Assembly (NCBI GenBank): GCA_950097015.1
Contig: CATNEN010000035.1
Span: 753,501-817,500, forward strand
Reading direction: 5' to 3'
From: Macrostomum hystrix
Taxonomy: Eukaryota > Platyhelminthes > Macrostomidae
DNA length: 64,000 bases
Positions 1-11,650 of the stretch are shown here, piece after piece. How positions within the stretch are numbered: position 1 is the stretch's first letter; every line of letters begins with the position of its first letter. A program made the position numbers and the translations under genes. Under the pieces are notes generated by a model. That model saw nothing but the letters and a program-made list of their open reading frames with translations, was not told where the DNA came from and ran no database searches.

Positions 1-1090
1 AACTACGGAGGTCACATGATATTTAATTTTTTAGCATTTTCAATCGATCTGTTGCGTTTTTTTTCTACTCGTTTTAGCTTTCTTTTGCGTCAATAAACAA
101 GTAGTATATAGCGTCTAACGCTTTTTTAAGCACTATTTTCAGTATTTTTCTCATTGCTGCGTTGAACTACTTTTCTGTGCATAAAGGTGATTTGATTATT
201 GATACTCAAGGACGAACTTTATAATTTCGCCGAATCCCGGACACTATAACCTTGCCGGATATGTTTGCAATTCGCATGGCTTCCACAAGCGACCTCGATA
301 TATCGAGTAAAGCCTCTGGATATTTTCCGCTTCTGACTTCTAGATTATTTTATTATTTTTCAGTCATTCCCATGTCATTTTTGTCAACTTCTTAGTTCTT
401 TAATTATTATTAAGCATTAGTACGAGTAATTTCCTGAGTCTAAAATATACAGCTGACACATTTACAACTCAAGTTCAAGTTTTGTGCGCTAGTTGTACTA
501 GTTTTTTAGTTTTCGCTGGCACATTTTTACTGCCTATCAATGCTACAGCATGCGTTTTTACGTATCTAGTTTCTGTTTTATTTTAATTTTACATTTTAAT
601 TTAATTTTACCTAAACAATGCACAGGTGGATCAGGTAGTTATTAGGTGGCAGATGGCCGTTCACATTTATGTTTAATAATTGCAATATTGTTCACGTAAA
701 TAAGGACATATTCAAAAATCTGCGAGCAAAATAGCTTTCGCTGTTATGATAAAAGCTCAGCAAGTAAAGCTTTTGTTTCAGTTCTACGTTAAACTACACT
801 TTGAAAACTACAGTCCTCCAGCAGAATCTGTTCTGCAGTGTATCTGAGATTTAGTATTTGGCGTTTTTAATTAAGTAAAATTGACGATCATCTCTTTTAG
901 CGCTGTGTTGTCAGTTGAATCCTGCGAGGCAAAAGTGCGCCTACAATCCGCATTACAAATCCCTACTTTTTACTTAAACTTATGATCCTGACCGAAGTAC
1001 AAGTAAATGTGAGTATGTATAGCAATAGTAATAGTAACACAGAATAAGCAATTTTTACATTTCACACTTTTACCATTTTTGCTGCAATAA
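1..1090. other. AT-rich intergenic DNA
   Basis: No open reading frame, RNA gene or tandem array is recognisable here. The sequence is AT-rich and ends at the target-site duplication of the next element. Confidence 0.5.
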
Positions 1091-1099
1091 GGTTACAGT

Positions 1100-2643
1100 T
1101 AGTGTTGGGCATTAACTAGTTAAACAGTTAACTTTCTGTTATCGAAGTTAAAGTTTTTGCAAATTCGTTAAAAAACCGTTACTTTTTTAAGTTAACGATC
1201 GTTAATAACTTTTGTTATTTTTTCCCCAAAAGTTAAAAGTTAAATGGCAAAAGTTAATTTTTTGCAAAAAAATAGTCTGTATAGCGAAAAGGGATATTGT
1301 ACATTGAAATCATTAATTTTACGCGTGCCAGTCCAAGTCGGTGGCACGCGAGAAGGTACCTCGATCGAACACGTGCCCAGGAAATTCTAACTGCATGGCT
1401 GAACGGTGCCTGGAAATCGCATCATGGTTTTACAGACACGGCCTTTAACGACCCTTATAATCGCGAGACTTTTTGTGCGCTACAATACCGCAATTCCATC
1501 CAGCGCGGCCGTCGAGAGATCTCCATGGGGACCGATGTGCTCCGCGCAAAAACAGCGCCACTAGCTGATACGACACTAACCCGCCTGTTGCTTCTAGGGG
1601 GCAACCGCCATTTGTGACTTGTTGTAGCATGGCTCACTGAAGCTCCGGGTGTTGTGGTGTGGCTCACTGAAGCTCCGGGTGTTGTGGCGTGGCTCACTGA
1701 AGCTCCGGGTGTTGTGGCGTGGCTCACTGAAGCTCCGGGTGTTGTGGCGTGGCTCACTGAAGCTCCGGGTGTTGTGGTGTGGCTCACTGAAGCTCCGGGT
1801 GTTGTGGTGTGGTTTTTTTTAATTGAATTTTACTTACTTTTACATGACTTTTGCGTCACATTTTGTGTGCAAGTGTGTGTTTATACTGTTTGTGTTTTCT
1901 ATAACTAGCTAAAGTAGCTATAGCTAGTGATAGTGACTACTGACTAGTTTAGTTTAGTGACTGACTATGACTACTGACTGTGACTGACTGTCGTGACTGG
2001 GTGACTAGTCTCTCAAATCTCCAGCGATGAAAGTGAAAACCTTTCTAAAGCTTTCCTTCTCTGCCCTAAACAATGCACGAATTAACAAAACAATTTTGTA
2101 TGTCAATACGACAAGGGACTAGTCAGTTACTCACACAGGACAGAATTGAAGCTTGCAAAATAAGAAACCAATAATTTTCCCTCTCTATTTTTCAGTGACA
2201 CGTGACAGACAGTTAGCAAAGTGTTTTGGGAACGGGAGTATTGAGTATACGTATGGTATGCACGGTACTATCATAGCATATCTTACTTTTGCATGAGTGG
2301 TATCTGGCACTGGCAGTCTGGACAAATGCCCAAATATATTGATATATATGCACACGGTAGCTAGATCTATCTCTGTACCGTGTCCGTACTACCGTATAAT
2401 CATGAAAATGATACAAAAAGACAGTTTTAGGATACAAAATGCGTGCATTTACATTTTGTAAGCAGTCGTTATGTAAGAAATAAGTTTTTTTGGGCGAAAG
2501 TTAATTTTTCAACGATTTCTGCGTTACTTTTTGCCAAAAGCGAAATCGCTAACCGTTAATCGTTAGTTTTTTTCACCAGTTAGAGTTAACTTCTTAACTA
2601 GCTGTTAACGAAGTTATGTTTTTCATTAACGATGCCCAACACT
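1100..2643. mobile_element. Non-autonomous DNA transposon with GTTAAC-rich ends (hAT-like)
   Basis: The ends match as inverted repeats: AGTGTTGGGCAT at 1101 and ATGCCCAACACT ending at 2643. Both subterminal regions of about 100-150 bp are full of GTTAAC/GTTAA words in both orientations. The flanks carry the same word, ggttacagt, at 1091-1099 and 2644-2652. An 8-9 bp duplication of this kind points to hAT-type transposition. No transposase is recognisable inside. The interior holds a 30 bp minisatellite and unassigned sequence. The superfamily is inferred only from duplication length and subterminal repeat style. Confidence 0.7.
1628..1812. repeat. 30 bp minisatellite, about 6 copies
   Basis: The unit is roughly gtggctcactgaagctccgg plus gtgttgtggc. 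Copies differ almost only at one c/t position. Because 30 is a multiple of three, both strands read as decapeptide repeats, which are by-products and not evidence of coding. The array lies inside the 1100-2643 transposon. Confidence 0.9.
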
Positions 2644-2652
2644 GGTTACAGT

Positions 2653-3681
2653 AAGGTGACCACGGACTCAGCAAAGTTGACTGAAAATGGTTCCCAAATA
2701 TCTTTATAAATATGAAATTGATTTAATCGTCTGCGAATTTTGAATATTAGTTCACCAAATTTTGAAGGAGTAAAAGACAATCAGGCTCAGACTAATCTAT
2801 TGGATCGCGAAGTTACGCAAGGTTTAGCGCAATATATCAAACCATAATATATATTTTTTGTCTTACTTCTCTAAATGAGCTTTATTAATGCAATAATTAA
2901 AGCCTAAAATAGCAGTTCAAAATTTTGCTAAATAGTCACTCAACCAGATTATTTTATTGCATCATTTAACTACGAAATTTAAATTAAGTAAAAAATAGAA
3001 GAATCTATTACATTTATCGTGAAACCAGCTGTCCGCGCCCGTTAGTAGTGTTAGAGCGTTGTGTGATAAGTTAAGGAATAATTATCACTGCAGCTTACTA
3101 AAACAAGCTTTTATTCAGCAATTATTTTAGAAAGATGGATATTGACTCGAGTAGTGGTGTTTCGATGTAAGTAACGATTTCTTATCAACGACAATTCAAA
3201 CATTTTCTGAAGTTAAATATTGTCATATTTTATTATATAGATGTTATTTCGTTCTAAGTATTTTAGTATATCATATGCTTATGCTAGTTTTGTTAATAAA
3301 ATTCTGTGCGCATTTTATCATTTAATAATCAATAGCCCAGATACACAATCACTCATTAATTTTTAGCTAGCATTTAGCATTGACTTTTTGTGAAAAGCTA
3401 CCTAGCTACATACTTTCAAGGGTCTAGACAAAATATTTTTTTCCCTTCTAGCTTTTGCTCAGAATCAAATCCCTGCTCGGAATTAGGAGATATTGTCTAA
3501 TGCACAGATTCCCCTTAGCTAGGCCTACACTACTGGCTACTTTCCTTTTTGTTTTTTTAATTAGACAAGGTACAGGCTATAGGCCTATAGGCTTTTTAAA
3601 AAACTATCCTTTTTTCGAATATACTATATATAATATATATATTTCAATATATAATTGAAAAGTGTCTATCAATTAGCTATA
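2653..3681. other. Intergenic DNA, no supported gene
   Basis: AT-rich. The only suggestive feature is a short ATG-starting stretch at 3135-3166 followed by a strong GTAAGT donor, for which no partner exon was found. Confidence 0.4.
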
Positions 3682-3689
3682 CTAGAAAT

Positions 3690-3937
3690 CATACATGCGC
3701 AATCTCCCAAATCTTAGCCAGCCGTGTGACTTAGTTTTTGCTCTATTTACAACTTAGTTTGCTCTCATTTGCTCTCTTTTTCTCCCTTTTTTCCTTTTCT
3801 TCATGCCTTCCTTTTTTATCCCTTGGTCCCCCTTTGATTTTTTTGCGCTTGGTTGATTGGTTTTTGCGACTTACCCTGCTTGGCCCTCGTTTCACCTGGC
3901 TGCTTCGGCTGGGTTGGCCGGGTGTTGCGCATGTATG
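3690..3937. mobile_element. hAT-type MITE, copy 1
   Basis: A 248 bp element with 12-14 bp terminal inverted repeats (CATACATGCGCAA at the left, TTGCGCATGTATG at the right). It is flanked by a perfect 8 bp target-site duplication, ctagaaat, at 3682-3689 and 3938-3945. The interior is pyrimidine-rich on this strand and non-coding. A second copy with its own 8 bp duplication sits at 63547-63827. An 8 bp duplication with short inverted repeats is characteristic of hAT-superfamily non-autonomous elements. No related transposase is seen in the window. Confidence 0.88.
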
Positions 3938-3945
3938 CTAGAAAT

Positions 3946-4497
3946 TTTAACTATTTATGACATAATTTTCATTGTCATTGTTAAATTAATGCAAGGACAT
4001 TTTTGTGATTCTTTTGGCAACAAAGATTCTTTTGGCTCTTATTTATTCATATTAACATATCTTATAATTTGCTAAAATTTGTTAACATTAAAACAAATGA
4101 TTAAACAGTGCAGCCTTATGACTTGCATAGAATTAGCTAAATGGGTTGCAAACTTGCAATATAGATAGTTAACAGAAAACTATTCTCAAATGTTTTAAGT
4201 GATTTACATTTGCTATTATACCACTCTGTATAGGAACTACATATTTATCTATGAGTTCTAATCAGTCTCTCTAAAAAATCTAATTGAATCATAACAATTT
4301 TTGTTACAATACAGGAGGAATGTTATCTACATCAATGCCTTTCCCTTATCCTGACCTTAATTTATAACTTTTATTGGCGTCTGCTTCAACCTATATCTGG
4401 CTTTTTCATGTTTCTATAAATTATATAGGTCTTTCTGCTTTTCTGCACTCATTCATAAAAGTAGTTTTCTCACTATTGTGAGATGTCTCACCTCATT
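3946..4497. other. AT-rich spacer
   Basis: No gene, RNA or array is recognised between the MITE and the 28 bp minisatellite. Confidence 0.4.
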
Positions 4498-4830
4498 ATT
4501 ATCAGTCTCATCATTTAGCTGTTATTCTCAGTCTCATCTGTCAGCTGTTATATTCTCAGTCCCATCTGTCAGCTGTTATATTCTCAGTCTCATCTGTCAG
4601 CTGTTATATTCTCAGTCCCATCTGTCAGCTGTTATATTCTCAGTCTCATCTGTCAGCTGTTATATTCTCAGTCCCATCTGTCAGCTGTTATATTCTCAGT
4701 CTCATCTGTCAGCTGTTATATTCTCAGTCTCATCTGTCAGCTGTTATATTCTCAGTCTCATCTGTCAGCTGTTATATTCTCAGTCTCATCTGTCAGCTGT
4801 TATATTCTCAGTCTCATCTGTCAGCTGTCA
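4498..4830. repeat. 28 bp minisatellite, about 11 copies
   Basis: The unit reads tcagtctcatctgtcagctg plus ttatattc, with occasional t/c changes. Each unit contains the E-box word CAGCTG. Since 28 is not a multiple of three, the apparent peptide repeats every 28 residues through three frames. The array ends about 195 bp before the R3HDM4 start codon, so it lies in or next to that promoter. Confidence 0.9.
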
Positions 4831-5024
4831 AATTTTTATTATTAGAATTACATACATTGAGAGTCCTAGGGCCTGCATAATTCAGCCAGTAACCATGCAA
4901 GCATTGGCTATAGAAAAAGTCCCCCTCGCTATCCCGAACTAACCTCGGGAGGTCGTCGGCAAGCAGTCTGGCGTCATTGACGACAGACGTCGACGACCGC
5001 CTGTCAGTGTCGTCGCATTCGACA

Positions 5025-6167
5025 ATGGATCCGCCGCGTCCTCTGGGCCTGGCCGCGATGCGTAGACTTCGGCCGAAACGCCCGTTGCCTAGGCAACAAC
5101 AACAGCAGCAGCAGCAGCACTCTGGCGGCAGCGCGTTCGGAAAGCCAGGCAAGCGTTGGAAGCGTCGCCAGGTAAACGAAGCCTACCTTCACAGCCTAGC
5201 AACCGTTGCCGAGGTAACTGATGAAGACGTGTCCGGCTGCGCGTGGCCGGAGTCGCCCCTTTCGAATCTGTTCATTGACCCGGCCCAGATGCGGGCCTGG
5301 CGACAATTCGCCGAGCTCAACGACGAGCAGCAGGCAGAATTTCTGGCCAAAGCCGGCCGCGAAGCTGTCGACGACGCTGAAGAAATTGCTGAACTGGCCG
5401 AGGACTCCGAGCTGAAAGCCGTGCTGGTGCAGCCGACGGGCCGCTCGCTCTCGTCAGGCCAGGCCTGGGGCCGTCTGAGCGACACCTGTCGCGACTTCGC
5501 TCTGCGCCGAGCCCTGCCTGGCAGCAGGTTCCACGCCGAGCTGGACAGAGTCGAGCGCGAACTGCGCGACCTGTTCCAGGTGCGAATTTTTACCCTTTTG
5601 TTTTGCTTTGAACCCGTAACAGGTAGGTCTGAGGTTCGAAATTTCAACCTCTTAATTTAATTCTTTAATTTCAATGTTAGTGTTTAGCACTTTGTACTGT
5701 ACAGTGTCTTTTTTAAGCAGAGTTCCGTGTTTCCTACCCTCTACAAGCTGAAGCACTAGGAAATTAATTATTTGACCAAATGTTACAATTTGTCTAAACC
5801 TTGGGCTGAGATGCGAACTCCCGATCTTCAGTCTGTCAGACTCCTTATGAAATTGAATTACTAATCACACACGCAGGACGGCTGCGCCCCGTTCGCCGAC
5901 TGGATTAGCAGTCCGTTGTCACCGTGCGATCGCTTGGTTGTACACAGCGCCGCCAGCTTCCTAGGCCTCCAGTCGGCCTCGGAGACTGTCGATAAGCACT
6001 CGCTGAGCCAGCGGAGCGTCTGCGTTCGACGCTGGCCGAATCGGCAGTTCAGACCGCCCGTTGGCAGCCTCACTGGCCACCTGGCCGATTTGAGAGGCCG
6101 CCGAGAGAGGGCCCTGCTCATGCGGGCCGCCAATTGGTTTCAACAGCCCGGCTTCAGCCTGGCCTAA
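5025..6167 (+). CDS. R3HDM4: R3H domain-containing protein 4 homologue, two exons
   Basis: Exons 5025-5579 and 5877-6167 (phase 0; CAG|GTGCGA donor, CACACGCAG acceptor) give 281 residues, close to the vertebrate family length of about 270. The first ATG is at 5025. An arginine-rich start and a Gln8-9 run encoded by mixed CAA/CAG precede the conserved body. Family landmarks in order are a basic stretch with NEAYLHSLA; a PESP...W..F segment; the helix ending in ELRDLF; and in exon 2 an R-x3-H motif (DRLVVHSAASFLGL), the signature of an R3H fold that binds single-stranded nucleic acid in other proteins. The protein's cellular role is poorly known. The 297 bp intron ends in a SINE-like fragment. 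An AATAAA lies at 6940, which would place a reversed SINE in the 3' UTR. The assignment rests on remembered family sequence. Confidence 0.82.
5084..5097. promoter_or_regulatory. RFX X-box-like palindrome
   Basis: GTTGCCTAGGCAAC is a perfect 14 bp palindrome matching the RFX-factor consensus GTNRCC-N0-3-RGYAAC. It lies inside R3HDM4 exon 1, just before the polyglutamine codons. Function is inferred only. Confidence 0.5.
5205..5218. promoter_or_regulatory. Second RFX X-box-like site
   Basis: GTTGCCGAGGTAAC fits every position of the same consensus, 121 bp after the first site and in the same exon. Function is inferred only. Confidence 0.45.
5795..5870 (-). repeat. SINE head fragment in R3HDM4 intron
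   Basis: Read on the minus strand this contains GACTGAAGATCGGGAGTTCG, a tRNA anticodon-arm-like stretch followed by a B-box-like GGAGTTCGCATC. It resembles the heads of the SINE copies near 29.0 and 30.2 kb. Confidence 0.45.
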
Positions 6168-6379
6168 TGATTTGTTTTAGTTGAGATTTTCGAATTGGCG
6201 CCAGAATGTAAAACAATTTTTAGTGTTTCTACATTTTGTGTGGCTAGAAAAACTTGTATGTTTGTTTTCAAATATTTTATGGGATATTTTATGTTATTTT
6301 ATGGGATAATCTCAACTTCCTCTCTAAATTGTACACACACCCCAAAATTTGTGCGCGCTGCTGTGCTTTTGCCAAGGAC

Positions 6380-6605
6380 AGTAGACCCGCAAAGCAGCGA
6401 GGCGTTTCATCCCATTTCGCTGACTCCTGAGCACTCACGTACACAGATACCGTACGCAGGAACACGCTCACACAGGTGTGTACATCTGCCCCGACTTTCT
6501 CATCGTCAGGCAGTGTACACTCTCATTGTACCTTGGAGTTTGGCCCTCTGCAAGGTCGTAAATTGCCCGGGAATCGAGCTCAGGGACCTTGGTCACTCTC
6601 CTGAG
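6380..6605 (-). repeat. tRNA-derived SINE (family 1), truncated copy
   Basis: On the minus strand it has the B-box-like GAGCTCGATTCC and then the same body as the copies at 8.4 and 27.5 kb, including CTCAGGAGTCAGCGAAATGG near its end. Part of the head and middle is missing. It lies in the probable R3HDM4 3' UTR. Confidence 0.7.
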
Positions 6606-6949
6606 GGTTGTAAAAGCACCCCGGCAGAATAGTTTGTTTTGTTTTTTTGGCGCGAATTCAAAATTTACGGATTTTGCTGTAACGAAAACTGGGCTCATTT
6701 AAATTAGTCGATTTTTTACTTTAAAAAACTTCAGTTTTTAGTCTACTAAAACCATTTGTAGTCTTAGGTTGATGTTCTACGCTCGTACAATTGCTTGATC
6801 GTTGGTGTTCTGTTTTAAACTGGTTTTGTCTTGGATTTTATATTTGTTTTTAGTTTAAAAACTACACTTAAGTCTGAGCTTATGTGGCTCCTGTTGTTTT
6901 TAAATCGTCAGTTTTTTGTTTTAATTATTGCTGCTTGACAATAAAATCT

Positions 6950-7839
6950 CGTGGTCTCTACTCGCGCCATGAGTAAGGAGTAATAAATTCATTTTTATTA
7001 TAATTAGGCTTTTGCAAATCTTGAATTACAGTTTTCATCTCCAGGTAGGTAGCTATAGTTGGGGTCCGTTAATATCAATATTTAGTGTGTACATTTTTTT
7101 ACATTTTAGTTATTTGTGTGCTCTTTATATGATGTTTGCCCATATTTTAGTGAAGTAGAGTGCATAACTATCTACTTGACTATTTCATTGATTGCTTACC
7201 GAATTGTCCTCTGCTGTTGGGGTGCAGGTAACTCATTAACTGAATATCATCGTCAGTTTATCCTTCGCAAATATAACAGATCCACACTTTTCATCATTTT
7301 AATTCAATAAGATTTCAATTAGAAATTCTTTCTGTTAAGCGTAATTATTTCATTGAGAAATGATGACACTCAGTGATGATTTTGCAAGGTAAGTAGCTCA
7401 CGTGAACATCGAGATATTCAATGATTCTGACAGAAGGTTCACTTCTTTGAACCTTGAACCTTGGTTCAAGTCTCACTCATCAAGCCCTTGAAAGTACAAT
7501 AAACAAGTTTCAATAGAAAGAAGCTTCGCTTTCACACTGCTATCGTAAAATTTATACGCATGCGACAGCTATTTCTAGTCAGACTGGCCTCATACACGCC
7601 GCACTTGACTGCGGGCAATAGCAACCAGGCCTCCCTTATCGCTTTGATTTACAACTATTGTATATGAGATGCAAAATTGTTGGTTCTCTGCAATTCTATT
7701 CGGTGTGCAATGAAGCTTCAGGACTTGTGTGATTGTGTGCTCAATACTTTTAGCCAGATAAAGCAGACCGCATATCGTTGGGATTTATAGGGCAGACCGA
7801 TCTTCAGACCAGCACACTCGGCCCCGCATCCACTGGACA
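6950..7839. other. Intergenic DNA between R3HDM4 and the first receptor
   Basis: An AATAAA at 6940 probably ends the R3HDM4 transcript. The rest holds no recognisable gene or repeat. The promoter of the receptor starting at 7840 must be here, but no TATA box is convincing. Confidence 0.4.
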
Positions 7840-9413
7840 ATGCCCCTAGTCATCTTCGAGGCTACCTGTTTTCCGCGCGTCAACGCAGCGAACCTCAGTC
7901 AGAGCCCGGCCAACATCGCCCTGCCACCTATCGAAGACGCCTCATCCTCCCCTCTGCCGTTGATCATGCTGACGCTGCAGATTCTTGTTGGTCTGCTCTG
8001 CGGCGGCGGCGCTAACCTTCTGGCCATTCGCCTGCTGCTCCTGCGAGGCGGCGCCGGCGACAGCACATTCTGGTTCTCCGCCAGCTGGCTGTGCGGCCTC
8101 GGCTTGCCAGCGCAGCTGGTGAACTCGCTGGACAGCCTGGTGCACGTGATCGCCGCCTATCCCGCACTGCTGCCCAGCCCTGCCTACTACTCTGCGGTGG
8201 CGCACCTGCACGCACTCATTTCTCCGTTGCAGGTGCGAATAATAATAGCCCTCAGCCCTCAAGGCTTCATGTCTTTACCCAAACCCAAAAAGAAATCATG
8301 CGATTGATGAAGGCCATTAAGCAAATAATGATATTTTTAACACCGAATCTACACATGCAAGATCTGATTTAAGTCCAGTGTATAAATTTGCCTTCAGGGC
8401 GGCGGTGGGGTGGCACACCGGTCTAACGCGTCTAGTCTCTCGTAACAAACAATCCCTGAGCTCGATTCCGCGGCGAGGCCACGTTCATTTGGGACACAGC
8501 CGCGGAGAGAAGGCTTGGGGGCTTGTTGTGCAATGGTACACGGCGTGACGATGGTCAGGGCAGATGTACACACCTGTGTGAGTGTGTGCCCAGGAGTCAG
8601 CGAAATGGGTAGAATCGACTCCTCGCTGGTCGCGGGTCTAGTGTCACAAATGATTTGCCATTGCCATCAGCCCACCTGCAATTATTGTTACTTTTATTAG
8701 CCTTGGGGGTCACGCACTTTATCCACCGTCAGGTATGGCTTGACTCGGCACAGACCTGCCTGACCGTGGCTTTAGTGGCCGCTCGCTTCGTTGACGTCGC
8801 ATCGACTTTAACTGGTCGCAGAAGCCGGCTGCGTCGACGAGTCTCGCGCTGGTTGGTAGCCTCCAGTTGCTGTCTGATTGCCTGCGTCGGCTCAGGACGC
8901 AGCCTTGCCGTGCTGCGCACCGTGTTCTGCCCGGCAGGCCTGCGGGTCGCGTACACCTACGATATGCTGCCCGAGAGCATCTCCAACGCATGGCTCTACG
9001 CATTTCGTCTGGCGGGTCCCATGGGTCTCTGCCTGACATTCAATCTCCTGCTGGTCGCTGCCACCATCCGTCGACTCCGGCGCAGTCGTCGACGTCTGCG
9101 CCTGGCCGAAGCTCGCGTTTTCAACGCCCGCCTGTCCCGCGGCGGCCGCTGCACCATCATGGCCCTGCTCTACAGCCTGATCTACCTGCTGTGCCAGGCC
9201 CCAATCCTGCTGTGGGAGTTCTCGCGACTGTTGCTGCAGCAGCAACTGGCCGCTCTCCTGCTTCTGCTGGGTGGCAACCTGGCTGTCTCGCTGAACGCGG
9301 CAGTGAACGCGCTCATCTGCGCCCTTCTGAGCCGTCGGGCACGATCGGAAGCTGCCGCCTGCCTCAGAGCAGCAGCGTTAGGACAGCGAAAGGCGCGGAT
9401 GAACAGCCGGTAG
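7840..9413 (+). CDS. Peptide-receptor-like class A GPCR, two exons
   Basis: Exons 7840-8232 and 8733-9413 (CAG|GTGCGA donor, CACCGTCAG acceptor, phase 0) give 357 residues. Seven hydrophobic segments lie near residues 40-66, 78-103, 117-150, 168-188, 216-243, 272-298 and 304-331. The join makes a TM3 reading VWLDSAQTCLTVALVAARF, close to the VW.T.ALT.ERY form of neuropeptide and FMRFamide-type receptors, but the DRY triplet is replaced by ARF. TM6 has CQAP instead of CWxP. TM7 ends LNAAVNALICALL, resembling the N-S-x-x-N-x-x-I-Y region. Two basic clusters flank the third intracellular loop. The intron carries a SINE. AATAAA follows at 9575. It is only distantly related to the four receptors downstream. 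The ligand is unknown. Confidence 0.75.
8396..8647 (+). repeat. tRNA-derived SINE (family 1), near-full copy
   Basis: It starts with an A-box-like head (GGGGTGGCACACCGGTCTAA) followed by a B-box-like GAGCTCGATTCC, the two internal RNA polymerase III promoter elements. The body is shared with the copy at 27.5 kb (GCGGAGAGAAGGCTTGGGGG and CAGGAGTCAGCGAAATGGG). It lies in the receptor intron between 8232 and 8733. Confidence 0.85.
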
Positions 9414-9589
9414 CAGCAGCAGCCGCATTCTCTACACCGGACGGAGAGGCTGAATGGGCGCGTACCTCGCCGTGGATTTCACATTGCAGTTGGAGATGCC
9501 AAGCAAAACAGCCATGGCCGGAGAGGACCATTCACTGAGTGTATTTATGTCCCAGCGGCTCCGTTAATACCGGCAATAAAAAGTTATTG

Positions 9590-10119
9590 ATGTTTAGGCG
9601 TTTTACGTGCGTAAAATAGTTACAAAGCTCGTCTTATAAAAAAATGTACCAAGATTTGCGTCGTCTTTAAATACTTGAACAAAAAAAATTGCTAATACAA
9701 TTAACTCGCGATAATTTCCGGTCTCAAACATTTCCGCTACGAGCAGATGCAGCTTACTTGATGATTCAATAGTCCATGGACATGCTTTGAAAAGATTGGC
9801 CGATCAGGACTGCCCCAAGACAGGGTTTGTCTGAAATGCCTTTGAAATCACTCAAGTTGATTAATTTTGTTTAACCTGCACATGTCGTAGCCGACTTGTT
9901 TGCTAGTGAATATCGATGTTAAAAATGTTCTTTCTATGCAGAGAAACCCGAGTCTAATAATCCTCTCGCAATTGTGTGACTAAGCAGTGATTGGACGGAC
10001 AAACGGAGCGAAGAGACGGCGAGACAACCAAAGTAAAAGAAACTTAAAATGATGCTTGAAGCCTTCACCTAGCAACATCTGCTTCGGTTTCGTCCACAGA
10101 CCCACAAATAATTCCAGCC
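9590..10119. other. Spacer upstream of the receptor array
   Basis: No gene, RNA or repeat array recognised. It includes the AATAAA-proximal tail of the previous gene and the presumed 5' UTR of the next. Confidence 0.4.
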
Positions 10120-11650
10120 ATGCAGCAGAGCCCGTCATCTAACACGTCCGACTATTCCTATGACAACTCGCAGGTCTTTGAAAGCATCCTGAGATACGCG
10201 AAAAACCGCCCTGTGAACGGTGTGCAGCTGGTGGCTGCTCTCACGTCATTCTTCTCCAACTCGCTCACCATCTACTGCGTGTCCAGCTCCTGCAACCTCA
10301 GAGTGAAGTCCTTCTACATCCTGGTGGCCAATCTCGCTGTCGCCGACGCTTGGCTGGCCGCTGCCTACATCTACTTGACAACGAGGCGTTTCTATGACGA
10401 CTTAGCTGAACTTGGAAACCTGAGAACAAGGCTTCAATGCCTGACTGATGTCGCACCTCTGATGCTGGGCATCGTCGGATCGATCGTGTTCACCTTGGCC
10501 ACCTGCTTCGATCGTACGTTCGCGGTGCTCGCACCGCACCTGTACAGTCGCAAGCGGGGCGCCTACCCCTGGCCGCTGGTGCCAGTCGCCTGGTTTTGCG
10601 CCCTGGCTGACGTGACCGCCTTGTCGCTATCGCTGGACAATCCGACCAGGATTACCACAATGTGCACCATCGTAGAGGTATCCGGTGAAGTGTACACCGC
10701 CTGGAACCTGGCTTCGACTCTTGTCTACAGTTGTCTAGCGATGGTGTTCAGTGTGATCTGTGCCGTCCGCATCTGGCAAATGATCCGGCGTCGTGGAGCT
10801 CTGGCCTCATCTCAGGAGCTGCTGGATAGTGTGCGCAGTGTGATCATCGTCGGCACCCTGGTGTTCTGCACTCAGGTGGGCTCGAGAATCGCTCTGCTGT
10901 ACATTGTGCAGCTGCCCAGGAGCCAGCGTTCTGCCTACAGCAGCCTGGCCCGACTGCCGCAGCTGCTGTGCGGCGCCGCGAACTTCTGGGTCCACCTATT
11001 CAGGTCGGGCGTCTTCCGTCGGGAGGTTCTGGCCCGCCTCGGCGTGGCCAGTCGCTGCATCAGCTCTGTAAGCTGGGAGGCTCGATTCTCCATGTTTCTG
11101 TGTTGCACCATGTCCAAAACTTTTGCCAGCAGTGTCGAGATGCTTGGTTGTCTGCTAGGGTCTTTGTCTTTTTACTGCTAATTGGCGTTTCAGATACTGT
11201 AATTTCAACTTGCTCAGTCAGTTCTCACCCAAGAAATCCTCACAGTGACACAGTTTTCACACCTTCTCTCCACTTTTCTTTGAAAGGAAACTGTGATAAG
11301 CAGTTATTTTTACCATATTGTTCCACTGTCTCCACTGTAATTGGAAAGCTATACGCCCTGAAGGCAGTGACTTCATACCCAGCAATAAGTTAGCTGTGCT
11401 CAAATTGTCAAGCTAACTGGACAATTAAGCAGTCAGAGCCAGCGCCGACACGAATGTTGGCCTATTCGGTCCTATGATAAGTGACAGTTATTGTACTGGG
11501 TATCATTGGCTATTCTCACAGCTTGCTTGTTAATTGGTCTTGTCGGCTATAATCTTTTTTTGAGCACTTTCTTCTAATAGCTTTCTTCTAATCACCTGAG
11601 CAATTTGTTAAAACAAGGACTATTTTTACTTTCAGGTGGATGCCGAATAG
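10120..11650 (+). CDS. Orphan rhodopsin-like GPCR, array copy 1
   Basis: Exon 1 (10120-11067) and micro-exon 2 (11636-11650, coding VDAE then stop) join in phase 0 (TCT|GTAAGC donor, TTACTTTCAG acceptor) to give 320 residues. The N-terminus has an NTS glycosylation sequon. TMs lie near 34-57, 63-87, 108-132, 148-170, 193-218, 238-262 and 272-295. Class A landmarks are NLAVADA with the TM2 aspartate, a Cys107-Cys182 pair suited to the TM3-ECL2 disulfide, and DRT at 131-133 in place of DRY. TM7 has NFWVH where NPxxY is expected, followed by a basic helix 8. AATAAA lies at 11908. The class is clear; the ligand and subfamily are not recognised. Confidence 0.85.

Noticed and set aside
3135-3166. 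Possible first exon (ATG then strong GTAAGT donor)
   Set aside because: No in-frame partner exon with recognisable sequence was found downstream; a short ATG plus donor can occur by chance.
4478-4942. 154-codon ORF over the 28 bp repeat
   Set aside because: Unit length is not a multiple of three and there is no conserved domain; it is upstream non-coding sequence of R3HDM4.
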